A stretch of 64,000 bases of DNA from Flavobacterium sp. N3904 (GCF_025947305.1 NZ_CP110009.1:3451501-3515500), one strand, 5' to 3'; positions 17,921-25,425 are shown, counted from the stretch's first letter. Made by a program: numbers and translations. Notes: generated by a model from the letters alone, not told the origin.

Positions 17921-17961
17921 AAGGATAAATTTGTCTTTTATTGAAATAATAACTATTTTTG
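17921..17961 (+). promoter_or_regulatory. RIC/ScdA gene promoter with overlapping palindrome
   Basis: The palindrome AAGGATAAATTTGTCTTT (17921-17938) contains a TTTG at 17930-17933. Twenty bases later TATTTTTG (17954-17961) matches the Bacteroidetes -7 consensus TAnnTTTG. The palindrome is therefore centred about 37 bp before the expected start site, a position typical for an activator contacting RNA polymerase. Confidence 0.65.
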
Positions 17962-17992
17962 TACTCTAATCTTAATTAAAAAAAACAGTATT

Positions 17993-18724
17993 ATGGAAAA
18001 TTTAGAGAAAATTACAATAGGTGAATATGTTGCAAAAGATTTTAGAACCGCAGCTTTATTTTCAAAATATAGCATTGATTTTTGCTGCAATGGCAACAGA
18101 AGCATTGAAGAAGCTTGTCAGAAAAAAGCAGTCAATCCTGATGTTTTATTAGGGGAAATTGAAAATATTTTAGCATCAAAAAGCGATTCAGGAATCGATT
18201 TTAATGCGTGGCCAATCGATTTATTGGCCGATTATATTGAGAAAACGCATCACCGTTATGTAGTTGAAAAAACACCTGTTTTGCTTCAGTTTTTAGATAA
18301 ATTAAGCAAAGTGCATGGGGCAAATCACCCTGAATTGTTAGAGATAAATGAGCTCTTTAAAGGTTGCGCCGAAGAATTGGCACATCATATGAAAAAAGAA
18401 GAAATGATTTTGTTTCCTTTTGTAAAGAGCATGGTTCATGCCGTTATCTCGGATGAATTAATTGAGCAGCCACATTTTGGAACAATAGAAAACCCTATTG
18501 CCATGATGATGCACGAACACGATGCAGAAGGAGAACGTTTTAGAAAAATAGCAGAGTTAAGTAATAATTACACACCGCCAGCTGACGGTTGCAATACCTA
18601 TAAAGTAACATTTGCCATGCTGCAAGAATTTGAGGCCGATTTGCACAAACACATCCATTTGGAAAATAATATTTTATTCCCAAAAGCAACCAAGCTCGAA
18701 AAGGAATTTTCGGCACAATCATAA
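17993..18724 (+). CDS. ric: Iron-sulfur cluster repair di-iron protein (RIC/ScdA/YtfE)
   Basis: This 243-residue cytoplasmic protein has an N-terminal ScdA_N domain with the signature FCCNG (C31, C32) and a hemerythrin-like di-iron domain with HHRYVVEKTP, HPELLEI, HHMKKEE, MMMHEHDAEGERF and HKHIHLENNILFP. RIC proteins repair Fe-S clusters damaged by NO or peroxide and can release or scavenge NO. It is transcribed divergently from norC and shares its regulatory palindrome, so it should be induced with denitrification. It is full length for the family. Confidence 0.93.
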   Translation: MENLEKITIGEYVAKDFRTAALFSKYSIDFCCNGNRSIEEACQKKAVNPDVLLGEIENILASKSDSGIDFNAWPIDLLADYIEKTHHRYVVEKTPVLLQFLDKLSKVHGANHPELLEINELFKGCAEELAHHMKKEEMILFPFVKSMVHAVISDELIEQPHFGTIENPIAMMMHEHDAEGERFRKIAELSNNYTPPADGCNTYKVTFAMLQEFEADLHKHIHLENNILFPKATKLEKEFSAQS

Positions 18725-19252
18725 ACTTATATTAAACAAAAAAAATCAACAACTATGGAGAATTTGTAATAAAGCGAAATTGGAAATACAAGCATTTTGA
18801 AAGTTTTAAAATAAAAGATGCAATTGAGAAGAGTTTCAAAAGTTTTTCCATAGTTGTAATAATAGTATTCTTGAAAGTATTGTCATTCAATTAGAAAGAC
18901 AAGAAAAATGGCTGTTGAAGTGATTCAGAATTTAATAGGAAACATTTTCTCCAAAATAAATACTTCGATGCGAAGGGCGCTTTTATGTTACTTGACCACA
19001 CCATAAAAATATAGCATGAACCGCTTGTTGTACAGTTTCGAGTTTGTGTGTCTTATTCAACGAAGATTTCAATGGTGAGCGAGGTAGGGAGCAAATAGCC
19101 TTCCCCTTTTTAGCAAAACATTGGGTCAATTGGTATTTTTATCCTTTTGTGGATAGAACTCTAACAATAGAAAAAATAGGACATTCATTCGAAGAATTAG
19201 GAATCAAAAATCTTTCAACAAAGAAAATTAACTTACATTTTAGAGGATAATT
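18725..19252 (+). other. Gene-poor 528-bp stretch after the RIC gene
   Basis: No gene is recognised. An 11-bp inverted pair, acaactatgga at 18749-18759 and its complement at 18847-18857, could fold after the RIC transcript. A short open frame (19044-19250) ends two bases before the next gene but has no recognisable family and no start-site support. The segment may be decayed coding DNA. Confidence 0.4.
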
Positions 19253-20464
19253 ATGAAAAGGAGCTGGATTTTAGTATGTTTTGTCAATTTTTTTATTGCT
19301 TCATTGATGGGATTATTACTTCGTTGGATATATATTGTTCCTATTCCGGGAATTAATTTTCAATTTTTAATGCATGGTCATTCTCATGTAGCCATGCTAG
19401 GCTGGGTATATTTAATGTTGTATTGCTTAATTTTTCATTTTTATGTTCCAAAAGAGGCACAACAAAAACCCGTTTATAACCGATTATTTTGGGTAACGGA
19501 ACTTGCTGTAGTGGGTATGATGATTGATTTTCCTGCCCAAGGATATGCCTTTGCTTCTATTCTCTTTTCAACTTTACATATTTTTTGCAGTTACTATTTC
19601 TGTTATTTGATGTGGAAAGATACCAAACCAAGCACATTTCCAGAAAAAAAAATGTTGAACACTGCACTGTTTTTTATGGTTTTCTCTACACTCGGAGTTT
19701 GGTGTTTGGGTCCTGCTGTTGGAATTATGGGAAAAGAAAGTCCATTTTACCAAATCGCCATTCAGTTTTTTCTTCATTTCCAATTTAATGGTTGGTTTTT
19801 GTTTGCAGTTTTGGCTTTGTTTTTCAAACAATCCAAACTAAATATCGACGATAAAAAATTTCGTTTGTTTTATAATTTATTCGTCAGCTCGACAGTATTG
19901 ACATTGGCTTTGCCGGTGAGCTGGTCGTTGCCGAATCCAATTTTTTATTGGATAAATGCTGTTGGAGTTGTTCTTCAATTGTGTTTGGCAATCGTTTTTA
20001 TACAGTTAATTCGATCTCAATTTCAAACTTTCTTTGCTCCGCTTTCTTCATTGGAAAAAACGGTTTACCGATTTGCCCTGTTTTCATTGGCTTTAAAAAT
20101 CATCATTCAGTTGGTGGTTTTAGTTCCTGAACTGGCGCAGGTTTCGCATCAGATTCGGAATTTTGTCATTGGATATATTCACTTGACTATGTTGGGAATT
20201 ATCACTGGTTTCCTGTTTGGATTTGCGTTGCAAAATGATTTCATAAATTCGAAAAACACGATTCAGAAATTGGGAATCTATATTTTTTTACTGGGATTTG
20301 TGGCAACCGAAATCCTTTTGTTTCTTCAGGGCATTTGGCTGTTTTTGAATAAAGGTTCATTCCCCGATTATTATCAAAATTTATTTTGGGCGAGTATCTT
20401 TTTGCCTGCCGGACTTTTGCTGATGACGATTGGCATTTTTAAACTAAAATCAAAAATTATATGA
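19253..20464 (+). CDS. Polytopic haem-copper-oxidase-like / NnrS-like membrane protein
   Basis: This 403-residue protein has about 12 transmembrane helices. Conserved-looking histidines lie inside helices: HGHSHVAMLGWVYLMLY (about residues 43-59), HFQFNGWF (near 183) and IGYIHLTMLGI (near 310). The first resembles the AHAH..xxxGW pattern of CcoN-like subunit I proteins. No full set of CuB ligands is evident. It sits between the RIC gene and an Rrf2 regulator and overlaps a CopD-like gene by 4 bp, so a role in NO tolerance or copper/haem handling is plausible. NnrS-like proteins are the closest functional guess. The exact family is uncertain. Confidence 0.6.
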   Translation: MKRSWILVCFVNFFIASLMGLLLRWIYIVPIPGINFQFLMHGHSHVAMLGWVYLMLYCLIFHFYVPKEAQQKPVYNRLFWVTELAVVGMMIDFPAQGYAFASILFSTLHIFCSYYFCYLMWKDTKPSTFPEKKMLNTALFFMVFSTLGVWCLGPAVGIMGKESPFYQIAIQFFLHFQFNGWFLFAVLALFFKQSKLNIDDKKFRLFYNLFVSSTVLTLALPVSWSLPNPIFYWINAVGVVLQLCLAIVFIQLIRSQFQTFFAPLSSLEKTVYRFALFSLALKIIIQLVVLVPELAQVSHQIRNFVIGYIHLTMLGIITGFLFGFALQNDFINSKNTIQKLGIYIFLLGFVATEILLFLQGIWLFLNKGSFPDYYQNLFWASIFLPAGLLLMTIGIFKLKSKII

Positions 20465-20910
20465 ACCACCATTTATTATTAATCATTCATCTTTTGTGTG
20501 CCACGATTTGGGTAGGCGGTCATTTATTGCTCGTCTTAGGTCATTTGCCTCAGGCGCTCAGGGAGAAAAATCAAAATATAATCCTCGACTATGAACGAAA
20601 GTACGAGCCGGTGGGAATGACTGCATTGGTTTTGCTGGTAGTCACAGGAATTATGATGGCTTATAAATATGGCGTGAGCATTGAATATTGGTTTCATTTT
20701 GCAACACCAATCGAAAAAGTGGTGTCTACCAAATTGCTGTTGCTTTTGCTAACCGTACTTTTTGCTTTGAGCGCCCAATTCCGAGTATTGCCAAAACTTA
20801 AAAACAGTCCCATTAAATTGCCTGAAATGACTTTTCATATTATATCTGTCACCTTGATTGGTGTTTTGATGCTGATTTTTGGGTCTTTTGTGCGTTTTGG
20901 AGGGTTTTGA
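20461..20910 (+). CDS. CopD-like small membrane protein
   Basis: This 149-residue protein has four predicted helices with histidines near the membrane: HHLLLIIHLLCATIWVGGHLLLVLGHLP at the N-terminus, then FHFATPIEKVVSTKLLLLLLTV and FHIISVTLIGVLMLIFGSFVRFGG. The IHxxxxxxWVGGH pattern is typical of the CopD/YcnJ copper-handling and HemJ-like membrane families. The start codon overlaps the stop of the preceding haem-oxidase-like gene (ATGA), so the two are translationally coupled and probably act together. The substrate is not known; copper or haem is the best guess. Confidence 0.65.
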   Translation: MNHHLLLIIHLLCATIWVGGHLLLVLGHLPQALREKNQNIILDYERKYEPVGMTALVLLVVTGIMMAYKYGVSIEYWFHFATPIEKVVSTKLLLLLLTVLFALSAQFRVLPKLKNSPIKLPEMTFHIISVTLIGVLMLIFGSFVRFGGF

Positions 20911-21046
20911 TTTTGTCACTTGCCTCTAGAAAATGAATGAATATCAAAAATGGCTTTAGCCAAAAAAGAATGCAATTTTGGCTAAAGCCATTAAAATGTA
21001 ATTTCTAAATTTTATTCCTCCAGTTGAAGATGGAGGCAAGTCAAAA
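20911..21046. repeat. REP/BIME-like nested inverted repeat
   Basis: The outer arms ttttgtcacttgcctc (20911-20926) and gaggcaagtcaaaa (21033-21046) flank a perfect inner hairpin: aatggctttagccaaaa (around 20949-20965) and ttttggctaaagccatt (20976-20992). A smaller hairpin cctcca/tggagg lies at 21017-21036. It resembles dispersed palindromic elements and may also terminate the preceding operon. Confidence 0.65.
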
Positions 21047-21123
21047 CAGGAATAATTTAAAATTTTGACTCAAAAAAACCTAAACCTTTACTCCTATTAC
21101 TATGGAGAATAAAAGTAATTTCT

Positions 21124-21131
21124 TAAATTTG
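21124..21131 (+). promoter_or_regulatory. -7 promoter element of the Rrf2 gene
   Basis: TAAATTTG matches TAnnTTTG exactly. It implies a transcript start near 21136, only about 9 nt before the probable first codon at 21145. No good -33 TTTG was found 19-21 bp upstream. Confidence 0.5.
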
Positions 21132-21144
21132 TAAAAAACCGATT

Positions 21145-21579
21145 ATTTTTTCTAAAACCTGCGAATACGGCATTCGAGCCACAATTTTCATTGCCTCACA
21201 ATCTTGTCAAAACAAAAGAGCGGGACTTAGGGACATTGCCAAAAAAATTGATTCCCCAGAAGCTTTTACGGCCAAAATTCTTCAAATTTTATCCAAAAAC
21301 AACATTATAAATTCCATAAAAGGCGTAGGTGGCGGATTTGATATTCCTCGAGAAACGATGAAAGATATCAAATTGGCTCAAATAGTAAATGCCCTTGAAG
21401 GAGACCGAGTATTTACGGGTTGTGGATTGGGACTAACTCATTGTTCTGAAGACCATCCTTGCCCAATGCACGAAAAATTTAAATCCATTCGAAACGAATT
21501 GGCTTACATGCTTGAGAATACAAATCTGGAGGAATTGGCTTTAGGAATAAAGACTGGTGATACTTTTTTACGATATTAA
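21145..21579 (+). CDS. Rrf2-family Fe-S transcriptional regulator (NsrR/IscR-like) with apparent ATT start
   Basis: The reading frame from 21145 encodes 144 residues, normal for Rrf2 proteins. It begins (I/M)FSKTCEYGIRA, where family members normally read MFSK(S/T)CEY. The codon at the Met position is ATT (21145-21147). No ATG, GTG or TTG lies in frame between the stop at 21124 and Met72 (21358), and starting at Met72 would remove the whole winged-helix domain. Cys93, Cys100 and Cys106 are candidate Fe-S ligands. The wing GVGGGF is intact. It lies downstream of NO-response genes, so NO sensing is plausible. Either a rare ATT start, a sequencing error, or a recently inactivated gene is possible. 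Confidence 0.75.
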   Translation: MFSKTCEYGIRATIFIASQSCQNKRAGLRDIAKKIDSPEAFTAKILQILSKNNIINSIKGVGGGFDIPRETMKDIKLAQIVNALEGDRVFTGCGLGLTHCSEDHPCPMHEKFKSIRNELAYMLENTNLEELALGIKTGDTFLRY

Positions 21580-22107
21580 CTGAGAACAATCCACAAAAAT
21601 ATACATCGGTGCCGTATTATCCTTATATGTATAGATGCTTAAGTCGCAAATAATTATCTTAACCTAATGACAGATAGAAATATTTTTCAGAGATGCTGTT
21701 TCGCTTTATTGATATACAATACACTACGAACCTTTTTTTCTATTGCTAATATAAATCTAATTTTATTATCTAAAATAAAATATTTCGCAGTTCTATTTTA
21801 ACTATTTAATAATAACCCACAATCCATAGAGAATCGAAATGGCACTGTCCTTGAAATCATGTCACGTTAATAGGAATACTCAGTAAACGTTCCAAATCCT
21901 CTACAAAAAAGTTCGACATTTGTCGGGGATAGGTTAATGGACAGAGCAGTTCGATCCAACATTTTTTCCTTAATGGATTAGATTTCTTATAGTCCTGTAA
22001 CTAATAATCATTAGAAATTATAAGCCAAACTCCCCCTTTAAAAGACATCTTTTAACTCCAATGTTGGCAATAAATACTTTTACATGAGATTTTAATAATA
22101 AATCACC
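21580..22107. other. 528-bp region without a recognised gene
   Basis: There is no open frame of convincing length. On the minus strand near 21910-21845 a short peptide frame (MSNFFVEDLERLLSIPINVT) could be a fragment of a lost gene, but I do not recognise it. Together with the HTH gene that follows, this may be a scar of a lost mobile element. Confidence 0.3.
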
Positions 22108-22431
22108 ATGAAGCCATTTACTTTTGACCAAATACCTGTAATGATGAACAAGATTCATGATAAATTGGAGCATTTGGAAAAACTTATTTTAAGAATCTCT
22201 ACTATAAAAGAAGATAAGGAAGATATTCTAAATATTGAAGAAGCCTCTAAACTTTTAAACCTATCGGTATCAACTATCTATAGTAAAGTAAGTAGGAGAG
22301 AAATTCCAGTTAATAAACAAGGTAAACGTATTTATTTCTACAGACATGAATTAATGCAATGGATTAAGTCAGGTCGGGTAAAAACTTATCTAGAAATTCA
22401 AAATGATATTGAGAAAAGGTCAAAAATCTAA
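22108..22431 (+). CDS. AlpA/excisionase-type helix-turn-helix protein
   Basis: This 107-residue protein has an N-terminal helical region (PVMMNKIHDKLEHLEKLIL) and an excisionase/MerR-like DNA-binding domain at about 48-92: ILNIEEASKLLNLSVSTIYSKVSRREIPVNKQGKRIYFYRHELMQWI. Such proteins are common on Bacteroidetes conjugative transposons and genomic islands, usually beside a tyrosine integrase. No integrase, primase or mobilisation gene is in view, so it may be an orphan left by an excised element. Its target is not known. A hairpin overlaps its stop codon. Confidence 0.75.
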   Translation: MKPFTFDQIPVMMNKIHDKLEHLEKLILRISTIKEDKEDILNIEEASKLLNLSVSTIYSKVSRREIPVNKQGKRIYFYRHELMQWIKSGRVKTYLEIQNDIEKRSKI

Positions 22432-22448
22432 TATTTAGATTTTTAACC
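22422..22448 (+). terminator. Hairpin at the end of the HTH gene
   Basis: aaaaatcta (22422-22430) pairs with tagattttt (22436-22444), overlapping the stop codon and running into a short T stretch. A weak intrinsic terminator. Confidence 0.5.
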
Positions 22449-22740
22449 TTTTTTACTTTTTAACCTATCTGTCTAAGTACTCTAATCATACATCACTTAG
22501 CCTTTTTTATGTCAGTGATATCATTTATATTCAAAGTTTATAACTATTTTTGTGAAAACAACTCCCATGAGTTATGTTATCTTGATAAGGATACCTTTGT
22601 TTTATTTTGCGATAGTTTGCTTAAAATTGTACCATAATTGTACCACTGAAAGTGGAAACCCTTTTAAAGTAAAGAAACTTATTTTCTGTATCGGGAAGTA
22701 ACCATATCTTTCAATTTAATGGTAAACAATCCTTCAGTAT
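22449..22740. other. Intergenic stretch with an 11-bp-phased direct repeat
   Basis: Two copies of attgtacca (22626-22634 and 22637-22645) lie one helical turn apart. Similar GTACC repeats can occur near integrase genes or attachment sites in Bacteroidetes. No integrase is present, so an attachment-site remnant is only a guess. Confidence 0.3.
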
Positions 22741-23760
22741 TTATTTTTTTTCAAAATAAAGATAATTCGTAGTATTGCTTCCATCACGTAATCTTATTTT
22801 CGAATTATTAAATTCAAACAATTTCCAATTATTATTCAATTTACTGAGCAATTCTGTACTGAAATCTATTTTTAATTCCGTAACGCCATCTTGAATTTTA
22901 GTTTCCCAATTCCCAGTTTCCAAAATCGCTCCTTTAGTGGCAACTACAGTTTTATCACTTTTAAATACAAATGAATAACCACTATATGAGGAAGTCTTCT
23001 CTGAATCATCAAAAAAATAGGGTATTTCCCAAGAACCTTTTGTTATTGTTTCTACAAAATCAAGTGCCACAATGTTATTTTCTGGGCAGTAATCTATGGC
23101 ATATTTTATAGCATTTTCAAAATCTAAATTATTCGTAATTGATCGCGTTTGATTGTTATAATCCACTATTGAAATTGGATAATTTAATGAAATATACTGA
23201 CTGTCGTTCAAATTTTTAATAAAATTGAAAAATGCCTGATCACTAATAATCGAAACCGAACTCCCTACTTGATTTGCGCTATTATAAATATTAATCGTTA
23301 TAGGATAATTGATATTTAGTCCATTTATTTTTGATAAAAGATCAGGATAACGATTCCAATAATCGATTAAGGAATCAAAATCAGCTTCATTCGGAATTAG
23401 CTTTTCGTAGTAATTATAGTAAATCATTGTAACCGGAAAATCTATTTTCACAATATCATCATCGGAAGTATTTGCATTGATATTATCTGTTACTTTTTGA
23501 TAATCGTCGGTTGTATTAACTGCAATTTTCACATTATTAACAACAACCGTATAAGGAAGTTTTATAGTACAGTAATTGGACTTATCGATTACATTGTCCT
23601 GCACTGTTTTCACCATAGCAACTCTTTGCAGATATGAAGTAAGAGGAGAAGTATTATTGACTGTTTCCTGAGTATTATAATCTTGCTTCTCCATTTCACT
23701 TTGACAGGAAAGTAAAAACAAGCAAGTTACAATTGATAAATATTTTTTTAAAGCAAACAT
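22741..23760 (-). CDS. Lipoprotein with four internal repeats and a lipocalin-like C-terminus; ECF-regulon candidate
   Basis: This 339-residue protein has a lipoprotein signal (LLSC19). Residues about 60-230 hold four copies of a motif of the form (L/F/Y)P(Y/V/I)(T/S)(V/M/I)...(D/A)(D/Y/F)...: LPYTVVVNN, FPVTMIYYN, YPITINIYN and YPISIVDYN, each followed by a helix such as DFDSLIDYWN. The C-terminal 100 residues (GSWEIPYFFDDSEKTSSYSGYSFVFKSDKTVVATKG...GNWE) look like a small lipocalin-type barrel. It is divergent from the sigma factor gene, and its upstream region carries the promoter motif shared with fecR and the cytochrome operon. I do not recognise the function; ligand binding at the cell surface is possible. 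Confidence 0.65.
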   Translation of the reverse strand: MFALKKYLSIVTCLFLLSCQSEMEKQDYNTQETVNNTSPLTSYLQRVAMVKTVQDNVIDKSNYCTIKLPYTVVVNNVKIAVNTTDDYQKVTDNINANTSDDDIVKIDFPVTMIYYNYYEKLIPNEADFDSLIDYWNRYPDLLSKINGLNINYPITINIYNSANQVGSSVSIISDQAFFNFIKNLNDSQYISLNYPISIVDYNNQTRSITNNLDFENAIKYAIDYCPENNIVALDFVETITKGSWEIPYFFDDSEKTSSYSGYSFVFKSDKTVVATKGAILETGNWETKIQDGVTELKIDFSTELLSKLNNNWKLFEFNNSKIRLRDGSNTTNYLYFEKK

Positions 23761-23773
23761 ATTTATATTTTTA

Positions 23774-23781
23774 CAAAGATA
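23774..23781 (-). promoter_or_regulatory. Possible housekeeping -7 element of the repeat lipoprotein gene
   Basis: Read on the minus strand, TATCTTTG matches TAnnTTTG, 14 nt before the ATG. It could give a second, constitutive start in addition to the sigma-dependent motif further upstream. Confidence 0.4.
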
Positions 23782-23883
23782 ATAAAATTAAAAGAAACTG
23801 TTTTTAATAAATTCGTAACCAAGGTTTCACTTTTATTTCTAAACTCTTAATTATCAAAAGAAAAATAACATTTCATGCATCTA

Positions 23884-23912
23884 TAAAACAATCAGCTTTA
23901 CTTTTACCCTAC
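23884..23912 (-). promoter_or_regulatory. ECF-type promoter motif, copy 1 (GTAGGGTAA-N14-GTTTTA)
   Basis: On the minus strand GTAGGGTAA (23912-23904) and GTTTTA (23889-23884) are separated by exactly 14 bases. It points toward the lipoprotein gene, whose ATG is about 120 nt downstream. The same motif with identical spacing occurs at 24478 and 28033. Confidence 0.7.
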
Positions 23913-23928
23913 TTAAACTAAAAATAAA

Positions 23929-23936
23929 TACTTTTG
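23929..23936 (+). promoter_or_regulatory. -7 element of the ECF sigma gene
   Basis: TACTTTTG matches TAnnTTTG, 23 nt before the ATG at 23960. It suggests the sigma gene itself is read by the housekeeping sigma factor. Confidence 0.5.
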
Positions 23937-23959
23937 CTAAGTACAAATTGAAAATCTAA

Positions 23960-24475
23960 ATGCCAAACAAAACCAAATCAAACACTTGTGACGAAATAAT
24001 CTTTTCGTCTTTTTTTAAAAGTCAGATAAAAGCACTTAGAAATTTTCTTTTTTACAAATTTGGCAATATAAACCAGGCAGAAGATTTAGCTCAGGAAGCA
24101 TTTATAAAACTTTGGCAAAACTGTGCTTCGGTTCCAATGGAAAAAGCAAAATCATATATATATACAATTGCAAATAATAGCAGTCTCAACGAAATTGCAC
24201 ATCAAAAAGTTGTTTTAAAATATGAAAAAAACTTCACTGGTTTGGATAAAACAAATGAAAATCCAGAATATCTTTTGGAAGAAAAACAATTTAAAATCAA
24301 ACTTTTGAAAGCTATTGAGAACTTAAACGAAAAGCAACGCATTGCCTTTTTGATGCATCGAATTGATGGAAAAAAATACAGCGAAATTGCTTTGGTTTTA
24401 AATATTAGTATAAAGGCAGTAGAAAAGCGGATTCATTTGGCTTTGCTAAGCTTACGCAAGGAAATTGAGTTATGA
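23960..24475 (+). CDS. ECF-family RNA polymerase sigma factor (FecI-like)
   Basis: This 171-residue protein has a sigma-2 region (LRNFLFYKFGNINQAEDLAQEAFIKLWQN, about 25-55) and a sigma-4 region (QRIAFLMHRIDGKKYSEIALVLNISIKAVEKRIHLALLSLRKEI, about 126-170). There is no sigma-3 domain, as expected for ECF factors. A FecR-type anti-sigma factor and a TonB receptor with a signalling domain follow, forming a cell-surface signalling unit. A promoter motif begins 2 bases after its stop codon, so fecR can be transcribed separately from it. Confidence 0.93.
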   Translation: MPNKTKSNTCDEIIFSSFFKSQIKALRNFLFYKFGNINQAEDLAQEAFIKLWQNCASVPMEKAKSYIYTIANNSSLNEIAHQKVVLKYEKNFTGLDKTNENPEYLLEEKQFKIKLLKAIENLNEKQRIAFLMHRIDGKKYSEIALVLNISIKAVEKRIHLALLSLRKEIEL

Positions 24476-24477
24476 AA

Positions 24478-24506
24478 GTAGGGTAAATTTAGTCGCAGTT
24501 GTTTTA
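24478..24506 (+). promoter_or_regulatory. ECF-type promoter motif, copy 2 (GTAGGGTAA-N14-GTTTTA)
   Basis: GTAGGGTAA (24478-24486) and GTTTTA (24501-24506) with a 14-base spacer, directly in front of fecR (ATG 24526). The expected start near 24514 would leave a leader of about 12 nt. Confidence 0.7.
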
Positions 24507-24525
24507 ATGATATAATACCAGTATA

Positions 24526-25425
24526 ATGAAAAAAGATCGCTTATTAGCAAAATGGCTCAACAATGATTTGTCGGAAGATGAAGTGGCTGAATTTAAAGCA
24601 AGTCCCGATTTCGAAAAATACCAAAAAATTAAAAATTATACGGAACATTTGGAGGTAGCTGATTTGGATGAAAACGCAATGTTATCAAACATACTTAAGC
24701 AGAAAAAAACGACTCCAAAAATAGTGCCTTTATACAAAAAATGGATGTTTCGAGTTGCAGCCGTCTTTGTCCTTGCACTTGGAATTACCTTTTTGTTGAA
24801 AAATTTTGTACCCCAAACACAAATAGCCAATTTTGGAGAAAAAACAACTTTTTCATTGCCTGATAATTCTGAAGTGGTGCTAAATTCCGGCTCTGAAATA
24901 AACTATAAAAAATGGAACTGGGATAACAACAGACGTCTTGAACTAAAAGGAGAAGCGTATTTCAGGGTATCCAAAGGCAGACGGTTTGAAGTACAGACCA
25001 ATCTTGGAAAAGTAACGGTTTTAGGAACTCAATTTAATGTGAAAGCCAGAAAAAACAGATTTGATGTAGTGTGTTATGAAGGACGTGTAAAGGTAAATTA
25101 TGCAAATACTCAAATACTGTTGACTCACGGACAAAGCGTTAGTTTTGAAAACGGAAAACAAGTGAACATGAGGGTGAATTCATTGAAACCAGAATGGACA
25201 GAAAATCAAATTTGTTTTTATAAAGAAAATATCAGGGCCATATTAGACGAAGTAGAAAGGCAATACAATGTTACAATCGAATTAAATACGAAAGACACAA
25301 ACTCCCTATTTACAGGAAAATTACCAAGTAAAGATTTGGATGTAGCCTTACAAATCATTAATACTACCTATCATTTAAAAGGAATAAAAGTCGCAAAAAA
25401 TAAAATAATTTTTGACAAAAAATAA
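24526..25425 (+). CDS. FecR-family anti-sigma factor
   Basis: This 299-residue protein has a short cytoplasmic N-terminal region (about 1-70, MKKDRLLAKWLNNDLSEDEVAEF) for sigma binding, one transmembrane helix (about 77-96, MFRVAAVFVLALGITFLL) and a periplasmic FecR domain (TTFSLPDNSEVVLNSGSEINY ... LKGEAYFRVSKGRRFEVQT ... VLGTQFNVKA). A C-terminal DUF4974-like region (ILDEVERQYNVTIEL ... ALQIINTTYHLKG) receives the signal from the receptor. It touches the TonB receptor gene (stop at 25425, ATG at 25426). Confidence 0.93.
   Translation: MKKDRLLAKWLNNDLSEDEVAEFKASPDFEKYQKIKNYTEHLEVADLDENAMLSNILKQKKTTPKIVPLYKKWMFRVAAVFVLALGITFLLKNFVPQTQIANFGEKTTFSLPDNSEVVLNSGSEINYKKWNWDNNRRLELKGEAYFRVSKGRRFEVQTNLGKVTVLGTQFNVKARKNRFDVVCYEGRVKVNYANTQILLTHGQSVSFENGKQVNMRVNSLKPEWTENQICFYKENIRAILDEVERQYNVTIELNTKDTNSLFTGKLPSKDLDVALQIINTTYHLKGIKVAKNKIIFDKK

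Noticed and set aside
19044-19250. 68-codon open frame as a real gene
   Set aside because: No recognisable domain, no supporting promoter or start context; kept only as part of a possibly decayed region.
20949-20992. Inner hairpin at 20949-20992 as a simple terminator
   Set aside because: It has no T run and is nested within larger arms, so a dispersed palindromic element is a better description.
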